Of a stretch of 64,000 bases of DNA, positions 62,717 to 64,000 are shown one piece after another. The notes beneath the pieces are model-generated. The model ran no database searches and was not told the DNA's origin. It saw only the letters and a list, made by a program, of their open reading frames with translations. Origin of the DNA: Natronococcus sp. AD-5 (GTDB taxonomy: Archaea > Halobacteriota > Halobacteria > Halobacteriales > Natrialbaceae); NCBI RefSeq assembly GCF_030734285.1, contig NZ_CP132295.1, forward strand, positions 930,001 through 994,000, given 5' to 3'. Each line of letters starts with the position of its first letter. Within the stretch, counting starts at the first letter, position 1. The position numbers and the translations under genes are program-made.

Positions 62717-63382
62717 GTGACCGATATTAAAACAGTCGTCCGAGTCGAGCACCCTGACATAGTGCTCACAAAGACAGTCACTCAAGACCAGAGTTCGAAA
62801 GTCGAGTCGGTGTTAGAGGCAGGAACTGACCCTACATCGGGGAAATTCTTCTATCGCATACAGTCATCTGATTTCCGCCAGTTTGAAGACGGATTGCGGA
62901 ATGATCACACCATTGGCGAGTTTGAACGAGTTATTGAAACCAGAGACGAGAAGGCGATCTATAGCTTCGAGTATACAGACGAAGCGAAGATCATCTCACC
63001 AATTATTTCGACCGCGAATGGTATCATACTCGATATGAAGAACGACGGAAACGGTTGGATTCTAACAGTATGGATGCCCGACCGGACGAATCTGGCCCCT
63101 CTATGGGACTATGCAGAACAGAACGACATTGATATCGATTTACTGCGCGTGAACGAATACGCTAGTTTAGGGAATACGGACGCGGGATTGACCGATAGCC
63201 AACGAGAGGCACTCCTCGTCGCACTCGACACAGGGTATTTCGAAGACCCACGGAACGCAACTCTCAGCGAAGTCGCCGCTAATCTGGATATCTCTCAACC
63301 TGCAGCCAGTGGTCTCCTTCGACGTGGGACCAAACGACTCATCGTTTCTTCCCTGATGGATGACAGTGAAAAGCCAGATTGA
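62717..63382 (+). CDS. HTH_10 (bacterio-opsin activator-type) transcription regulator
   Basis: 221 residues from a GTG (VTDIKTVVRVEHPDIVLTKT). The N-terminal 150 residues form a sensor-like alpha/beta domain found in Bat-type regulators. The C terminus is the HTH_10 domain: LTDSQREALLVALDTGYFED, then ATLSEVAANLDISQPAASGL and LRRGTKRLIVSSL. A target gene cannot be inferred; it stands alone next to IS110. Confidence 0.9.
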   Translation: MTDIKTVVRVEHPDIVLTKTVTQDQSSKVESVLEAGTDPTSGKFFYRIQSSDFRQFEDGLRNDHTIGEFERVIETRDEKAIYSFEYTDEAKIISPIISTANGIILDMKNDGNGWILTVWMPDRTNLAPLWDYAEQNDIDIDLLRVNEYASLGNTDAGLTDSQREALLVALDTGYFEDPRNATLSEVAANLDISQPAASGLLRRGTKRLIVSSLMDDSEKPD

Positions 63383-63730
63383 TCAACGGCGACTCGGTGC
63401 AGTGACGATATCACCCTGAGGGCACGATGTGTCTTTGTCAGTGTCCTAGGGTGAGTGTCGTGACCGAAACGCGCTCTGTATTCAGCAGAACTCCTGAAAC
63501 CTATCACCTGTTGAAGGTTTCAACAAGGCCATCGATTTCTATTAGGGGGTTAATCTTATACTGAGAATATAACTTTATATCAACTGGAAATTGTATTTTA
63601 AATGATATGGCGGCGTAGGTATGGGTAGTCGGTCGGCCTTTCCACCCGATCGACACGAGTTAGGTCAATGCGGAGGAAGCTTTAGCACCTCCCTGCTCTT
63701 ACTGGCGATGTTATCATAGCAGTAGAGGTG

Positions 63731-63843
63731 ATACAGTTTCTTTATTTTGAATAACTCGTGGAATAGCTGTTACGTACAGCGCATCTACGTAACGTTTCGA
63801 CCGATTCAGATTCACGGCCTACACTGAATAAAGAAACCGTGCT
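63731..63843. mobile_element. Short inverted-repeat (MITE-like) element
   Basis: Inverted ends gtttctttatt (63736-63746) and aataaagaaac (63827-63837) bound about 105 bp. The right end, reversed, reads gtagcacggtttctttattc and matches the sequence at 59925 with one change; the left end matches that same copy less closely. It contains tacgtacagcgcatctacgt, another small palindromic pattern. No coding capacity. Confidence 0.65.
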
Positions 63844-63864
63844 ACTATCTACTGTTACACACTG

Positions 63865-63950
63865 GGGAAAGCCCAGCAGCACAGCGAGCTCGAAGAGAGC
63901 GAGCGAGCAGCCCGGAACCTCGAGGTGGGCGGGTGATCGTGGGAGGGCGG
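63865..63950. repeat. Dispersed GC-rich repeat, copy B
   Basis: ggaaagcccagcagcacagc, gagcg-type words, gagcagcccggaacctcgag, then gtgggcgggtg. Same order of blocks as copy A at 32957-33043. Confidence 0.7.
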
Positions 63951-64000
63951 TGCTATGCGGTGCGGTCCTCCTCTGCTCGCCGCTCCACACCTACCTCATC

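Larger units (their letters stand above)
63383..64000. other. Gene-free end of the window with two repeat units
   Basis: No gene is supported over about 620 bp. It holds a short inverted-repeat element (63731-63843) and the second copy of the dispersed GC-rich repeat (63865-63950). Confidence 0.6.

Noticed and set aside
27410-63540. GAAACC...GGTTTC inverted words near 27417 and 63485 as CRISPR-like repeats
   Set aside because: Only isolated 7- to 8-bp pairs without regular spacing or spacers; no cas genes.

Overview
The window is haloarchaeal DNA (class Halobacteria). The proteins are acidic, the coding DNA is GC-rich, and it carries typical haloarchaeal families: a halocyanin with Tat signal and lipobox, HalOD1 output domains, HTH_10-type and PhiH1-like regulators, a haloarchaeal NirK, UspA-fused transporters and ISH8-type insertion sequence remains. 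No rRNA, tRNA or CRISPR array was recognised. The mix of stress and transport genes, plasmid-type cassettes, transposon debris and broken genes suggests a megaplasmid or an integrated, decaying accessory region. I cannot tell which from the sequence alone.

Layout. (1) 0.1-17.8 kb: transporters and redox genes: an APC permease fused to UspA domains, CBS protein, AI-2E permease, UPF0104 protein, a frameshifted ZIP transporter, a Ca/Na-type exchanger, an FNR-type flavoreductase, an aspartoacylase-like protein lacking a zinc ligand, a sulfatase and a Na+/H+ antiporter. It ends in a copper nitrite reductase gene (nirK) killed by one in-frame TGA and a CoA-binding gene fragment. (2) 18.0-34.7 kb: a plasmid-like block of short minus-strand genes, many coding for zinc-ribbon micro-proteins. 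Nearly all transcription units begin with the same repeated leader: a G/T-rich box, a C4/G4 palindrome and an SD-like GGAGG just before the start codon. Two plus-strand insertions interrupt it: an HTH gene divergent from a possible nucleotide-processing protein, and a metal-resistance trio (HxlR-type regulator, CopZ-like metallochaperone with a frameshift, MerA-like reductase). (3) 34.7-55.6 kb: a stress and copper island: saccharopine-dehydrogenase-like protein, TauE exporter, CPA2 antiporter with UspA tail, RCK potassium channel, UbiB kinase, GGR-like reductase, tandem UspA, CPH-type copper ATPase, DUF305, two DUF326 copper-binding proteins (one frameshifted), ISH8 relic, halocyanin, DUF302 and SHOCT proteins, a second ion channel and a membrane-anchored winged-helix protein. 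(4) 55.7-64 kb: an eroded tyrosine integrase, two more copies of the repeated leader, a frameshifted RPA-like protein, a GC-rich non-coding stretch, an EamA protein, an intact IS110-family element with a strong hairpin in its 5' non-coding end, an HTH_10 regulator and dispersed repeats.

The most unusual item is the leader family: 13 copies found by eye, all facing the same way, 11 of them in 18.9-34.2 kb and two beyond the integrase relic at 57 kb. They look like a shared translational or transcriptional control element for a set of zinc-finger-rich plasmid genes. The second theme is the large number of single-base lesions (about 13 genes), which is either real decay of an accessory replicon or a sequence-quality problem that should be settled from reads.
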